This document shows positions 56,181 through 64,000 of a DNA stretch of 64,000 nucleotides, one piece after another. The first letter of the stretch is position 1, and every line of letters begins with the position of its first letter. The DNA lies in assembly GCF_902859765.1 (NCBI RefSeq), contig NZ_CADIJV010000011.1, forward strand, positions 62,001-126,000, read 5' to 3'. A program made the translations under genes and the position numbers. The DNA is from Achromobacter pulmonis. GTDB taxonomy: Bacteria > Pseudomonadota > Gammaproteobacteria > Burkholderiales > Burkholderiaceae_B. The notes below the pieces were generated by a model, which made no database searches, was not told the origin of the DNA, and saw only the letters and a program-made list of their open reading frames with translations.

Positions 56181-57198
56181 ACTTTGGGGATAACTTGCCT
56201 GCGCGAGGGAGAACGCACCGGGCCGTATGACGGTATCTGGCCTCGCAACGTGCTGTCGCGATAAATGCCCAGATCCAGGAAAACACACAAAAGCGCAACC
56301 CTGCCCAGGAGAAGCGTGCTCCGCCATGCCCGCGGGTGGTTCAACGCGGCGACCCGGATTGACGCTCCTGCGGCGGCCGCAACCCTTTGCGCAGCAGTGG
56401 ACAAAAATGTGGATAAACCCGGACTATCGACCCGATAAGGAACTTCGGCGTGACGTTTCAGTCCAATCGCCGCCGGCCTTCATCCGAGGTTTATCCACAC
56501 CCCGCCACGCGCCCGGAGATGCCGTTCTCCATGCCGGTAGCGTATCGGCAGCCCGCGCGATTCCACTTTTATCTTGCCCGTGTCGGCCAGGTTATGCCAT
56601 CGTCCTTTCGGACGAGGCATTTCGGCCAACCGCAAACATATCCGTCCGGCTGTGGAAAACCTTGCAGCTCGAGCGGCTAGCCGCGTTCTGTCATGCTTGG
56701 ATCTCGCCTTCAGACCTGCCACTGATCATGGCAGAAAATCTTCCGGTAATAATTGTTCGGTCCTGTTCCAAATGCGTTGCAACATGAATATCCCCATTTC
56801 TATCCACAGCTTGCGCACCCATCTTTCGGCTATCTCGGGTGTCAATCTGTGCATAACCGTGGTGGGGATATCTCTGTGAACAACCGGACTCGACAAGGCC
56901 GATGATCGGCTCAATCGCGCTCTCCGTACCACACGCCCCGGCCCAGCCAGCATCGCCGCGAACGGCAAGAAAAGAGGTAAGGGCCTGGATTTATTGGGAA
57001 AAATCCATGTTTCACCGGAAACCTATTGAGCCTGCTGGCCTCAAATCCCCTCGTCCGACCTGAGCCGGTCCATGAATACGCGCGGACATGAAAATGTGCA
57101 AAACCACTGCCACACCATGGCTTTGCTTCAATACTACGCACCGAAATCGCCGCGGCCAAAAATAATTATCCACAAACTTATCCAAGGTAAGAGAATAA

Positions 57199-57214
57199 GT
57201 TAGTGAACACTAAC
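57199..57214. repeat. Perfect 7-bp dyad at the right end of oriC
   Basis: GTTAGTGAACACTAAC has 7-base perfect arms around a 2-base AA centre. It follows the last DnaA boxes in the AT-rich part. It has the size and symmetry of a protein-binding site but does not match parS or a DnaA box. Confidence 0.65.
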
Positions 57215-57249
57215 AGACGGTGAGGAAGCGGGAAATAATCATGGCCCAG

Positions 57250-57288
57250 ATGAAACAACGCCCCAGACCTTGCGGTTCTGGGGCGTTG
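57250..57288 (-). terminator. Probable terminator of cspA
   Basis: A perfect 12-bp stem (arms 57256-57267 and 57277-57288). On the minus strand it is followed by TTTCATC, a short T stretch. It lies 45 bases after the cspA stop and would protect oriC from read-through. Confidence 0.7.
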
Positions 57289-57332
57289 CGGCCAGGCCTT
57301 GCCTGGCGGACGGGAAATTGGGATTTCCCGAT

Positions 57333-57539
57333 TTAGAGCGGGCGAATTTCGGCCGCTTGAGGTCCTTTCGGACCATCCTTGACTTCGAATTCGACTTCCT
57401 GCCCTTCGTTCAGGCTGCGATAGCCGCGGCCCTGGATGGCGGAAAAGTGTGCGAAAACATCGGTACCGCCGGCGTCCGGCGTAATGAAACCGTAACCCTT
57501 GTCAGCGTTGAACCACTTAACTTTGCCCTTCTGAGCCAT
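57333..57539 (-). CDS. Cold-shock domain protein
   Basis: 68 residues, a complete Csp: RNA-binding motif 1 KGYGFITPD and motif 2 [11 protein letters not shown], with [17 protein letters not shown] at the end. It binds single-stranded nucleic acid and melts RNA structure. A long untranslated region upstream (57540 to about 57710) is typical of thermosensing csp mRNAs, but its fold was not worked out. The paralogue letter cannot be assigned. Confidence 0.96.
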   Translation of the reverse strand: MAQKGKVKWFNADKGYGFITPDAGGTDVFAHFSAIQGRGYRSLNEGQEVEFEVKDGPKGPQAAEIRPL

Positions 57540-57771
57540 TTTCCTAGCGTCCTGTAATTAACGAGATGCAATGAATCAAGGACGCCGTGAGAACTGAACG
57601 ACCGGTAGGGATACCTGCGTTGCTGCTGCGTTCTCGCATGCCGCAAAAAGCGGCGAACGAGTCCGCGCGCTGCTTGAATCAACTGCGGAACCAGCATACT
57701 CATCCCACATTACAGCGTCATATTGTTGTTTTCCCCAATGTCGTATTTTTCTGACTGGAAGCCCGATACCG

Positions 57772-58806
57772 CTACGCGGAATTTGCCTGGCGCCGCGCCA
57801 GCCACGCGTACAGGGGGCCGGTGACAAGCACCACGAACACCATGCGCGTCACGTGAAATGCGGTCACCACCGGCACGCCCAGCTGCAGCACCTTCGCCGT
57901 GATCGCCATCTCCGCAATCCCCCCAGGCGTGGTGCCCAGGATCAAGGTCGGTATGGGCGCGGCGGACCACAAAGAAAGCAAGGCGCCCAGGCCAAAGGCC
58001 AGCCCCATCGCCACCATGGTGAAGGCCGCCACCACTGCAATGAAGCGCGGCGCCGCGCGGAAGAAGTCGGGCCGGTAGCGGTCGCCCAGCGACCAGCCAA
58101 TGAGCAATTGCCCGACCTTCGGCACATAGTCTGGCAATGCCGACAGCTCGATGCCGCATGCGGTCAACGTCATTGCAACCAGCATCGGACCCAGCACCCA
58201 TGGATTGGGCCAGCGCAGCTTCAGGAAGCCCAGCCCGCCGACACTCGTCAACGCGACCAACGCCGCCAGGCCGGCGGCATCCACCGTGCGTGGCCCCGGC
58301 ACGGTCGGATCCAGCCCTGCCACTCCCCACCACTGAAAGATGAACGGTACCGTGACGACCACCAGCAAGACACGCACGCTGTGCGCGGTGGCCACGCGAT
58401 CGATACGGGCGCCGTGCCGCTCGGCCAGGCTGGCCATTTCGCTGGCGCCGCCAATCGCCGAGGCGAACCACGCGGTCTTGAAATCGGCGTCGGTGTAGCG
58501 TCGCAACAGCACCGTGCCAATGCACGCCAGCCCCAGTGCGAACAACATGCCGACAATGATGGGACCGGCATTGCTGCCGATATGCCCGATCACCTGCGGC
58601 GTGAAATACAGGCCCAGCGAAGTCCCGATGACCCATTGCCCGGCGTTGCGCGCCGGCCGCGGACAGAAGGTGCCACCGCCAGCGATGCGCACCGCCGCCG
58701 TCAACAGCAGCGCCCCCAGCATCCACGGCAGGGGCATATGCGCCCATACCGCCAGCAACGCGCCAGCCAATGCGATCGCCAGTCCGGCCAGAATCCTGTA
58801 CCCCAT
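57772..58806 (-). CDS. AbrB-family membrane protein (ammonia monooxygenase-like annotation group)
   Basis: 344 residues with about ten membrane helices in two repeats (LAIALAGALLAVWAHMPLPWMLGALLLTAAVR and LRWPNPWVLGPMLVAMTLTACGIELS begin equivalent halves; GTTPGGIAEMAITAK near 280 is a family signature). The family (Pfam AbrB, unrelated to the Bacillus DNA-binding AbrB) is poorly understood and may be a transporter. A GTG at 58830 is an alternative start; neither has a strong ribosome site. The aminotransferase gene is divergent. Confidence 0.85.
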   Translation of the reverse strand: MGYRILAGLAIALAGALLAVWAHMPLPWMLGALLLTAAVRIAGGGTFCPRPARNAGQWVIGTSLGLYFTPQVIGHIGSNAGPIIVGMLFALGLACIGTVLLRRYTDADFKTAWFASAIGGASEMASLAERHGARIDRVATAHSVRVLLVVVTVPFIFQWWGVAGLDPTVPGPRTVDAAGLAALVALTSVGGLGFLKLRWPNPWVLGPMLVAMTLTACGIELSALPDYVPKVGQLLIGWSLGDRYRPDFFRAAPRFIAVVAAFTMVAMGLAFGLGALLSLWSAAPIPTLILGTTPGGIAEMAITAKVLQLGVPVVTAFHVTRMVFVVLVTGPLYAWLARRQANSA

Positions 58807-58920
58807 GTTTTGCGCCACGCCACCGCCCACGCCATAAGCTCACGAGAATCCTGAATTATGAGTTAGTGGGATACTTACGAAAACTCTCGAGCACATACCG
58901 CGTTCCTTTTCGCGTCCACC

Positions 58921-60087
58921 ATGATCCGATCCAAACTTCCCGACGTCGGCACCACCATCTTCACCGTCATGAGCCGCCTGGCCATCGAGCACCAGGCCAT
59001 CAACCTGGGCCAGGGCTTCCCTGACTTCGATCCTGATCCCGCCCTGTGCGCGCTGGTCACCCAGGCCATGGCCGACGGTCATAACCAATATCCCTACATG
59101 CCCGGCGTGGCGCCGCTGCGCCAGGCCATCGCCGCCAAGGTGCAGGCCCTGTATGGCCATGCCTATGATCCCGAAACCGAGATCACCGTGACCAGCGGCG
59201 CGACCGAAGCGCTGATGGCCACCGTGCTGGCCGCCGTCGGCAGCGGCGACGAAGTCGTCGTCATCGAGCCGTGCTACGACTCGTACCTGCCCGCCATCCG
59301 CCTGGCCGGCGGCACCGCCGTGCCGGTGCCGCTGCGCGCGCCCACCGCGGACGACCCGTACTACCGCATCGACTGGCAGCGCGTTCGCGATGCCATCACG
59401 TCCAAGACCCGCCTGTTGATGCTGAACTTTCCGCACAATCCGACGGGCGCCGTGCTGGACGATAGCGACCTGGATGCCCTCGAAGCCATCGTGCGCGATA
59501 CCGGAGTGCTGCTGGTGTCGGACGAGGTCTATGAACACATCGTGTTCGACGGCAAGCCGCATGCGAGCGTGGCACGCCGTCCGCTGCTGGCCGAGCATGC
59601 CTTCGTGATCTCGTCGTTCGGCAAGACCTACCACACCACCGGCTGGAAGATCGGGTACTGCTGCGCGCCGCGCCAGCTCAGTGCCGAGCTGCGCAAGGTG
59701 CACCAGTTCATGGTGTTCACGGTACCGTCGCCGATGCAGTTCGCGCTCGCCGAGTTCATGCGCGATCCCAAGCCCTACCTGACGCTGCCGGCCTTCTACC
59801 AAGCCAAGCGCGACCGCCTGGCGCAAGGCCTGGCCAAGACGCGTTTCAAGCCACTGCCCAGTCCCGGCACGTTCTTCCTGCTGGCCGATTACAGCGAGAT
59901 CTCCAGACAGGGCGAAGCCGACTTCGCCCGCGATCTCACGGTGCGCCACGGCGTCACGGTGATTCCGGTTTCCGCTTTCTATCAAAGGCCCGATGCGGCC
60001 GAGTCGAATCACCGCATCGTGCGCTTCTGCTTCGCCAAGCAAGATGCCACGCTGGACGCGGCACTGGAACGGTTGGCGCGGGTCTGA
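58921..60087 (+). CDS. PLP-dependent aminotransferase (methionine aminotransferase-like)
   Basis: 388 residues, fold-type I class I/II. The PLP lysine lies in SSFGKTYHTTGWKIGYC, the aspartate/tyrosine pair in VSDEVYEHIVFDG, and NFPHNPTGAVL is the class signature. The sequence is most like the YbdL/KAT group acting on methionine, glutamine or kynurenine with 2-oxo acids, and the exact substrate is uncertain. The start ATG at 58921 is followed by MIRSKLPDVGTTIFTVM. Confidence 0.9.
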   Translation: MIRSKLPDVGTTIFTVMSRLAIEHQAINLGQGFPDFDPDPALCALVTQAMADGHNQYPYMPGVAPLRQAIAAKVQALYGHAYDPETEITVTSGATEALMATVLAAVGSGDEVVVIEPCYDSYLPAIRLAGGTAVPVPLRAPTADDPYYRIDWQRVRDAITSKTRLLMLNFPHNPTGAVLDDSDLDALEAIVRDTGVLLVSDEVYEHIVFDGKPHASVARRPLLAEHAFVISSFGKTYHTTGWKIGYCCAPRQLSAELRKVHQFMVFTVPSPMQFALAEFMRDPKPYLTLPAFYQAKRDRLAQGLAKTRFKPLPSPGTFFLLADYSEISRQGEADFARDLTVRHGVTVIPVSAFYQRPDAAESNHRIVRFCFAKQDATLDAALERLARV

Positions 60088-60152
60088 CGGCAGGCATCAC
60101 GCAGAGGAAAGCGTCCGCGCCTTCCTCGAATCAGCCGGGAATGGCCACGGCC

Positions 60153-60178
60153 AAAAAAAAGGAGCGCCGCAGCGCTCC
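60153..60178 (-). terminator. Terminator of the tct operon
   Basis: A 7-bp stem (arms 60161-60167 and 60172-60178) with a 4-base loop. On the minus strand it is followed by eight T (60153-60160 on the plus strand are A). It lies 65 bases after the tctA stop. Confidence 0.88.
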
Positions 60179-60244
60179 TATGCAATAACCGGTGCGTCGC
60201 CCGATGCAGGCAGGCCCTGACGGGCGGGCCTGCACCGGCCAGCA

Positions 60245-61771
60245 TCACACCGATTCGGCGGCAATCTTCCTGGCCTTGCGCAAGCGGCGCAGAACCTGCG
60301 GCACCACGACCACCGAGGCCGCCGCCACCCACAACCCGATGGCGACCGGGCTGCCGAACAGCACCGAGACATTGCCGTCGGTGATCGACAAGGCGCGGCG
60401 CAGGTTCTGTTCCATCATGTCACCCAGCACCACGCCCAGTACCAGCGGCGCCATGGGCACACCGAACTTGCGCAGGAAATAACCCAGCGTACCGATGCCA
60501 GCCACCAACAGCAGATCGAAAGTGCCGGCGTTGATGGCATACACGCCGATATAGCTGATGCAAAGGATGCCCGGCACCATCAGCCAGCCCGGCACAGACA
60601 GCACCTTCGAGAACAGGCGCACCATCGGCACGTTCATGACGAACAGCAGCACGTTGGCGACGAACAGCGAAGCGATCAGGCCCCACACCAGCTCCGGCTT
60701 GGTGTCGAACAACACCGGCCCCGGCGTGATGTTGTAGAGAGTCAGCGCCCCCATCATCACCGCGGTCGTGCCCGATCCCGGCACGCCCAGCGTCAGCATC
60801 GGCACGAACGAGCCGATGGCCGACGACGTGGCGGCGGCTTCCGGAGCGACCAGCCCGCGCAAATCGCCCTTGCCGAACTTGGCATTCGGGTCCTTGGCCT
60901 CGATGATGCGCTTCTCTTGCGAATAGGCGACGGCCGCGGCAACACTGGCGCCCGCGCCAGGCAGCACGCCCACGCCGAAACCGACGAAGGCGCTGCGCAC
61001 CACGCTCCACCAAGTGAACGCCAGTTCCTTCAGATTGAACAATTTGCGGCCACTGGACTTGACCTCGACACTCTGGCCCGCCGCCACTTTCTCGAGCATT
61101 TCCAGCATCTCGCTGACCGCGAACAGGGCGATCACCACCACCACGAAATCGATGCCATCGGCCAGATGCACGGAATCGAAGGTATAGCGGTATACGCCCG
61201 AGTTTGCGTCCACGCCGATCACCGAGATCGACAGGCCGATCATGGCCGCCAGCACGCCCTTGATCGGTTCCTTGCCAAGCAGGCTGGTCAGGCAGCAGAA
61301 GGCAAACACCATCAGCACGAAGTATTCGGCCGGACCGAAGGCCAGCGCCCACTTGGCCAGCAGCGGCGCCAGCAGGATGATGCCCACCACCGATACGATG
61401 GCGCCGAAGAACGCCGACCAGGCCGACAGGGACAGGGCCACATTGGCCAAGCCCTGGCGCGCCAGCGGATAACCGTCCAGCGTGGTCATGATGGCGCTGG
61501 CCTCGCCGGGCACATTCAGCAGGATCGAGGTGATGCGCCCGCCATACTCGGCGCCCACATATACGGCCGCCAGCAGAATCAGCGCGGTTTCGGGCGGCAG
61601 ATTCATGGCGAAAGCGATCGGGATCAGCATCGCCACGCCGTTGATCGGCCCCAGACCCGGCAGTACCCCCACCATGGTGCCGAAGAACGAACCGATCGCC
61701 GCCACCAGGATGTTGGTCCAGGAAAACGCCACGCCGAAGCCGATCGACAGATGATCAAGAATGCCGCTCAT
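60245..61771 (-). CDS. tctA: Tripartite tricarboxylate transporter, large membrane subunit TctA
   Basis: 508 residues with about twelve membrane helices. The signature VGVLPGLGPINGVAMLIPIAF and YGGRITSILLNVPGEASAIMTTLDGYPLARQG are typical of TctA, and GVLPGAGASVAAAVAYSQEK repeats the motif in the second half. It carries out sodium-coupled carboxylate import. Its ATG at 61771 overlaps the tctB stop by 4 bases. Confidence 0.95.
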   Translation of the reverse strand: MSGILDHLSIGFGVAFSWTNILVAAIGSFFGTMVGVLPGLGPINGVAMLIPIAFAMNLPPETALILLAAVYVGAEYGGRITSILLNVPGEASAIMTTLDGYPLARQGLANVALSLSAWSAFFGAIVSVVGIILLAPLLAKWALAFGPAEYFVLMVFAFCCLTSLLGKEPIKGVLAAMIGLSISVIGVDANSGVYRYTFDSVHLADGIDFVVVVIALFAVSEMLEMLEKVAAGQSVEVKSSGRKLFNLKELAFTWWSVVRSAFVGFGVGVLPGAGASVAAAVAYSQEKRIIEAKDPNAKFGKGDLRGLVAPEAAATSSAIGSFVPMLTLGVPGSGTTAVMMGALTLYNITPGPVLFDTKPELVWGLIASLFVANVLLFVMNVPMVRLFSKVLSVPGWLMVPGILCISYIGVYAINAGTFDLLLVAGIGTLGYFLRKFGVPMAPLVLGVVLGDMMEQNLRRALSITDGNVSVLFGSPVAIGLWVAAASVVVVPQVLRRLRKARKIAAESV

Positions 61772-62205
61772 ATCAGGTTCTCCAGCAGCCCGCCGGGCAG
61801 GACCACGTCCAGCACCTTGTCGAACAGGACGAAAAAGAAAGCGCTCATGACGATGCCGCCGATGGCGCACTTGGCCCAGCCGCCGCCGAACAGCCGGCCG
61901 ACGAACACAGTCATCAACGCGGTCGCAATGACGAAACCGAGCCACTGGAACAGGAATGCGTAGGCGGTGGCGAACGCCACCATCAACACGATGCGGCTAT
62001 TGGCCCCCGCGGGGTTCGGTTCGACCGCATTGCCGCCTTTGTAGGCCAGGCGCAGTCCGCACAGGCCGATGATCAGCGCCAGCAGCAGCGGGAAGGCGCG
62101 CGGGCCCACCGGCTCATAGGCGAACGGCGCTTCGATGCCCCATCCCGCCCAGGTCATGAAGGCAGCCAGCGCAAGCGCCGCGATGCCCAGAGTTCGATCG
62201 TTCAT
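61768..62205 (-). CDS. tctB: Tripartite tricarboxylate transporter, small membrane subunit TctB
   Basis: 145 residues, four membrane helices (about 5-22, 36-52, 72-100 and 108-128), typical of TctB. RAFPLLLALIIGLCGLRLAY is the usual loop-helix block. It works with TctA in the membrane. Confidence 0.93.
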   Translation of the reverse strand: MNDRTLGIAALALAAFMTWAGWGIEAPFAYEPVGPRAFPLLLALIIGLCGLRLAYKGGNAVEPNPAGANSRIVLMVAFATAYAFLFQWLGFVIATALMTVFVGRLFGGGWAKCAIGGIVMSAFFFVLFDKVLDVVLPGGLLENLI

Positions 62206-62321
62206 GATCAGCTTTCCGTTGGTAGAGAGACCGCGCGGCGCGCGCCTGTCCTGGCCGCCGGCAGCGGCCGGCGGCGCGGGATGCGGGCACGCCCGCGCGA
62301 TCGGAAGGCAAGCCTCGCGGC

Positions 62322-63320
62322 TTATTTCTTGATCAGGCCGAAGCTATCGGCCAATTCGGCGTACTTCTTGACCTGATCCTTCACGTAGGCGTCCAGCTCC
62401 GGGCCGGTCTTGTTGAAGGGGAACAGGCCCTGCTGCTCGCGCAACTTGGCGAACTCGGGCGCGGCGCCGACGCGGTTGAAGGCGTCGACCCAGAACTGGT
62501 AATCGGCGTCCGACACCTTGGGACCGACGTAGAACCCGCGAATGATGGGCCAGACGATGTCGTAACCCTGTTCCTTCGCAGTCGGCACGGTGCCCAGCTT
62601 GCCCGGCAGGCGTTGGTCGTTGAACACCGCCAGCACCCGGATGGGAGCGCCGCCCTCGAGCATGGTGAAGGCCTCGGCGGCATCGCCCATATAAGCCTGG
62701 ATATGGCCACCGCGCAGCGCCGTCACGGCCTCGCCGCCGCCTTCGAAGGCAACGAAGCGCATCTTCTTGAAGTCCACGCCTGCCGCCTTGGCGGTCAGCG
62801 CGGCCTTCATCCAGTCCTGGCTGCCGACGGTGCCGCCAGCACCCAGCACGATCTTGGTCGGATCCTGCTTGAAGGCTTCCATCAGGCCCTTCAGGTCGGT
62901 GTACGGCGAATCATTGCGCACCACCGCCACGCCATAGTCGGTGCCGATGGCGGCCAGCCAGCGCACGTCGTTGACGTTGTATTTGCCGAATTTGCCCTGC
63001 GCCAGATTCAACAGCGATCCGCCCGAGAACGCGACGATGGTGCCGGGCTCGTTGGGATGCTGCGCCACGATGTTGTTGTAGGCCACGGCGCCAATGCCGC
63101 CGGGCATATAGACGATGCGCATGGCGCTCTTGAGCGCCCCGCTCTGCTTCAGGCCCTCCGTGGCCAGGCGGCAGGTCAGGTCGAAACCGCCACCAGGCTG
63201 GGCCGGCGCGATGCATTCCGGCCGGCGCGGTTCATCGGCGGCATGGGCGGCGCCCAGGGACAGGGTGATCGCGCCGAGCGCCGCGACAGCGGCCAGGCGC
63301 AGCTTGAGGCTGGTCTGCAT
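62322..63320 (-). CDS. tctC: Tripartite tricarboxylate transporter, solute-binding protein TctC
   Basis: 332 residues. The signal peptide (about 1-28, AAHA site) is followed by RRPECIAPAQPGGGFDLTCRLATEGL and LGAGGTVGSQDWMKAALTAKAAGVDFKKMRFVAFEGGG. ECIAPAQPGGGFDLT is the form seen in TctC binding proteins for citrate-like ligands. It is the first gene of tctCBA, downstream of a sensor kinase gene. Confidence 0.94.
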   Translation of the reverse strand: MQTSLKLRLAAVAALGAITLSLGAAHAADEPRRPECIAPAQPGGGFDLTCRLATEGLKQSGALKSAMRIVYMPGGIGAVAYNNIVAQHPNEPGTIVAFSGGSLLNLAQGKFGKYNVNDVRWLAAIGTDYGVAVVRNDSPYTDLKGLMEAFKQDPTKIVLGAGGTVGSQDWMKAALTAKAAGVDFKKMRFVAFEGGGEAVTALRGGHIQAYMGDAAEAFTMLEGGAPIRVLAVFNDQRLPGKLGTVPTAKEQGYDIVWPIIRGFYVGPKVSDADYQFWVDAFNRVGAAPEFAKLREQQGLFPFNKTGPELDAYVKDQVKKYAELADSFGLIKK

Positions 63321-63429
63321 TCTTGCGTCTCCGAATTTATAGGTCTAGGCAGGGCTGGCGATCAGGGTATGCCACCCGATCCAGGCCTTGCGGACGTAAC
63401 CGTACAAAATCGAAGCTTTCCAAACCCTT

Positions 63430-64000
63430 TCAAAAACCGCTATTTTTTTGATGCGGCGCAGCATCCGCTGACGTTTCCAGGGAAAACACCAGCGCGGCGC
63501 GCAAGCCCGGCAGGGGCACGCGGTTTTCCAGCACGAGCCGGGCGCCCAGCAGTTCGGCAATGGTACCGACGATGGCCAGCCCGAGGCCGGCGCCAGGCTT
63601 GTTCTTGCCGGCGGCCCCCCGGCGAAAGCGGATGCCGGCCCGGGCGATATCCTCGACCGACATGCCCGGCCCGCTGTCCTCCACCGCCAGCCAGGCCTGG
63701 CCGTCAGCGGCCCGCACCTCCACGGTGACCACACCACCGGGGGCGGTGTAACGGATGGCGTTGTCGACCAGATTGCTGAGCGCCTCGCGCAACTGCCAGT
63801 CGACGCCCGGGACCACGACCGGGTCATCGCCGGCGTCCAGGCCGATGTCGATCTGCCGCGCGCGGGCGGTGGGCAGCAGGCTGCGGATGACCCCATCGGC
63901 CAGGTCTGCCAGGTCGACCGGCTCGGCCGCCAGGCCGCCTTCGGCCAGCGAAGCGTCTTTTGCGCGCGCCAGGGCCAGCATCTGGTTGGTGGTGCGTACC
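63430..64000 (-). CDS. Sensor histidine kinase, C-terminal part (gene cut by window end; TctE-like)
   Basis: The frame is open to the right edge. It holds the end of the dimerisation helix (RTTNQMLALARAKDAS), the N-box (ALSNLVDNAIRYTAPGG), G1 (VEDSGPGMSVEDIARA) and G2 (GAGLGLAIVGTIAELLGARL). Its location upstream of tctCBA on the same strand matches the TctDE two-component system that controls tricarboxylate transport in other bacteria. Confidence 0.9.
   Translation of the reverse strand, partial: VRTTNQMLALARAKDASLAEGGLAAEPVDLADLADGVIRSLLPTARARQIDIGLDAGDDPVVVPGVDWQLREALSNLVDNAIRYTAPGGVVTVEVRAADGQAWLAVEDSGPGMSVEDIARAGIRFRRGAAGKNKPGAGLGLAIVGTIAELLGARLVLENRVPLPGLRAALVFSLETSADAAPHQKNSGF

Larger units (their letters stand above)
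56041..57214. other. Chromosomal replication origin (oriC), DnaA-box cluster
   Basis: The region has no credible gene. Perfect DnaA boxes TTATCCACA lie at 56408-56416 (minus), 56491-56499 (plus) and 57166-57174 (plus), and TTATGCACA at 56848-56856 (minus). Single-mismatch or weaker boxes lie at 56041-56049, 56130-56138, 56651-56659, 56800-56808 and 57178-57186. The most AT-rich stretch, 57158-57214, adjoins the last boxes and is the best candidate for unwinding. Flanking mnmG-rsmG-parAB and the parS cluster support the call. dnaA itself is not in the window. Confidence 0.85.

Noticed and set aside
57008-57023. A ninth parS-like sequence
   Set aside because: It has three mismatches including two in the central CACGTG core, so ParB binding is unlikely.
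55000-57240. Several open frames of 60-190 codons in the origin region
   Set aside because: They run through parS sites and DnaA boxes, overlap in many frames, lack ribosome sites and show no domain.

Overview
The window is GC-rich and gene-dense, and looks like a chromosomal segment of a betaproteobacterium of the Alcaligenaceae, most like Bordetella (Achromobacter is the main alternative). The grounds are the layout of the ribosomal and RNA polymerase operons, the mnmG-rsmG-parA-parB replication-origin region, several tripartite-tricarboxylate (Bug/TctC) binding proteins, and high-GC codon use. No species call is made. I see no phage, insertion sequence or CRISPR array; the only long repeat is the duplicated tuf gene.

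Layout. 1-425: tail of a branched-chain amino acid permease. 477-1719: two small exported coiled-coil proteins. 1829-11711 (minus strand): the str operon (rpsL, rpsG, fusA, tuf, rpsJ) followed by the S10 operon (rplC to rpsQ), split by a terminator and a probable new promoter between rpsJ and rplC. 12296-19338: a signalling island with a degenerate response regulator, an OmpR-type regulator, a LysM-FecR envelope protein, a CHASE2 histidine kinase, a membrane-anchored pseudokinase with a PEGA domain, and a TssQ-like lipoprotein. 19445-33323 (minus strand): tRNA-Tyr, tRNA-Gly, tRNA-Thr, tuf, tRNA-Trp, secE, nusG, rplK, rplA, rplJ, rplL, rpoB, rpoC.

33393-43040: a divergent catabolic locus. One arm encodes a HisN-like phosphatase, a glutamylamine-type glutamine synthetase, an aldehyde dehydrogenase and an iron alcohol dehydrogenase. 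The other encodes an ABC importer of the aminoethylphosphonate type and a DeoR regulator. Together they suggest uptake and glutamylation-dependent oxidation of a phosphorylated amino alcohol (inference). 43048-48606: an organosulfur locus with a thiol dioxygenase, a cystathionine lyase-type enzyme, a four-domain rhodanese, a solute-binding protein and a divergent LysR regulator.

48652-57240: the origin region. The operon mnmG-rsmG-parA-acetyltransferase-parB-asparaginase reads away from a 2.4 kb non-coding stretch that holds eight parS or parS-like sites, a DnaA-box cluster, a G-quadruplex-type tract and a new palindrome. dnaA is not in the window. One parS site overlaps the -35 of the mnmG promoter, so ParB may control its own operon. 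57333-64000: cspA, an AbrB-family membrane protein, an aminotransferase, and a tctCBA tripartite transporter with the end of a histidine kinase gene running off the right edge.
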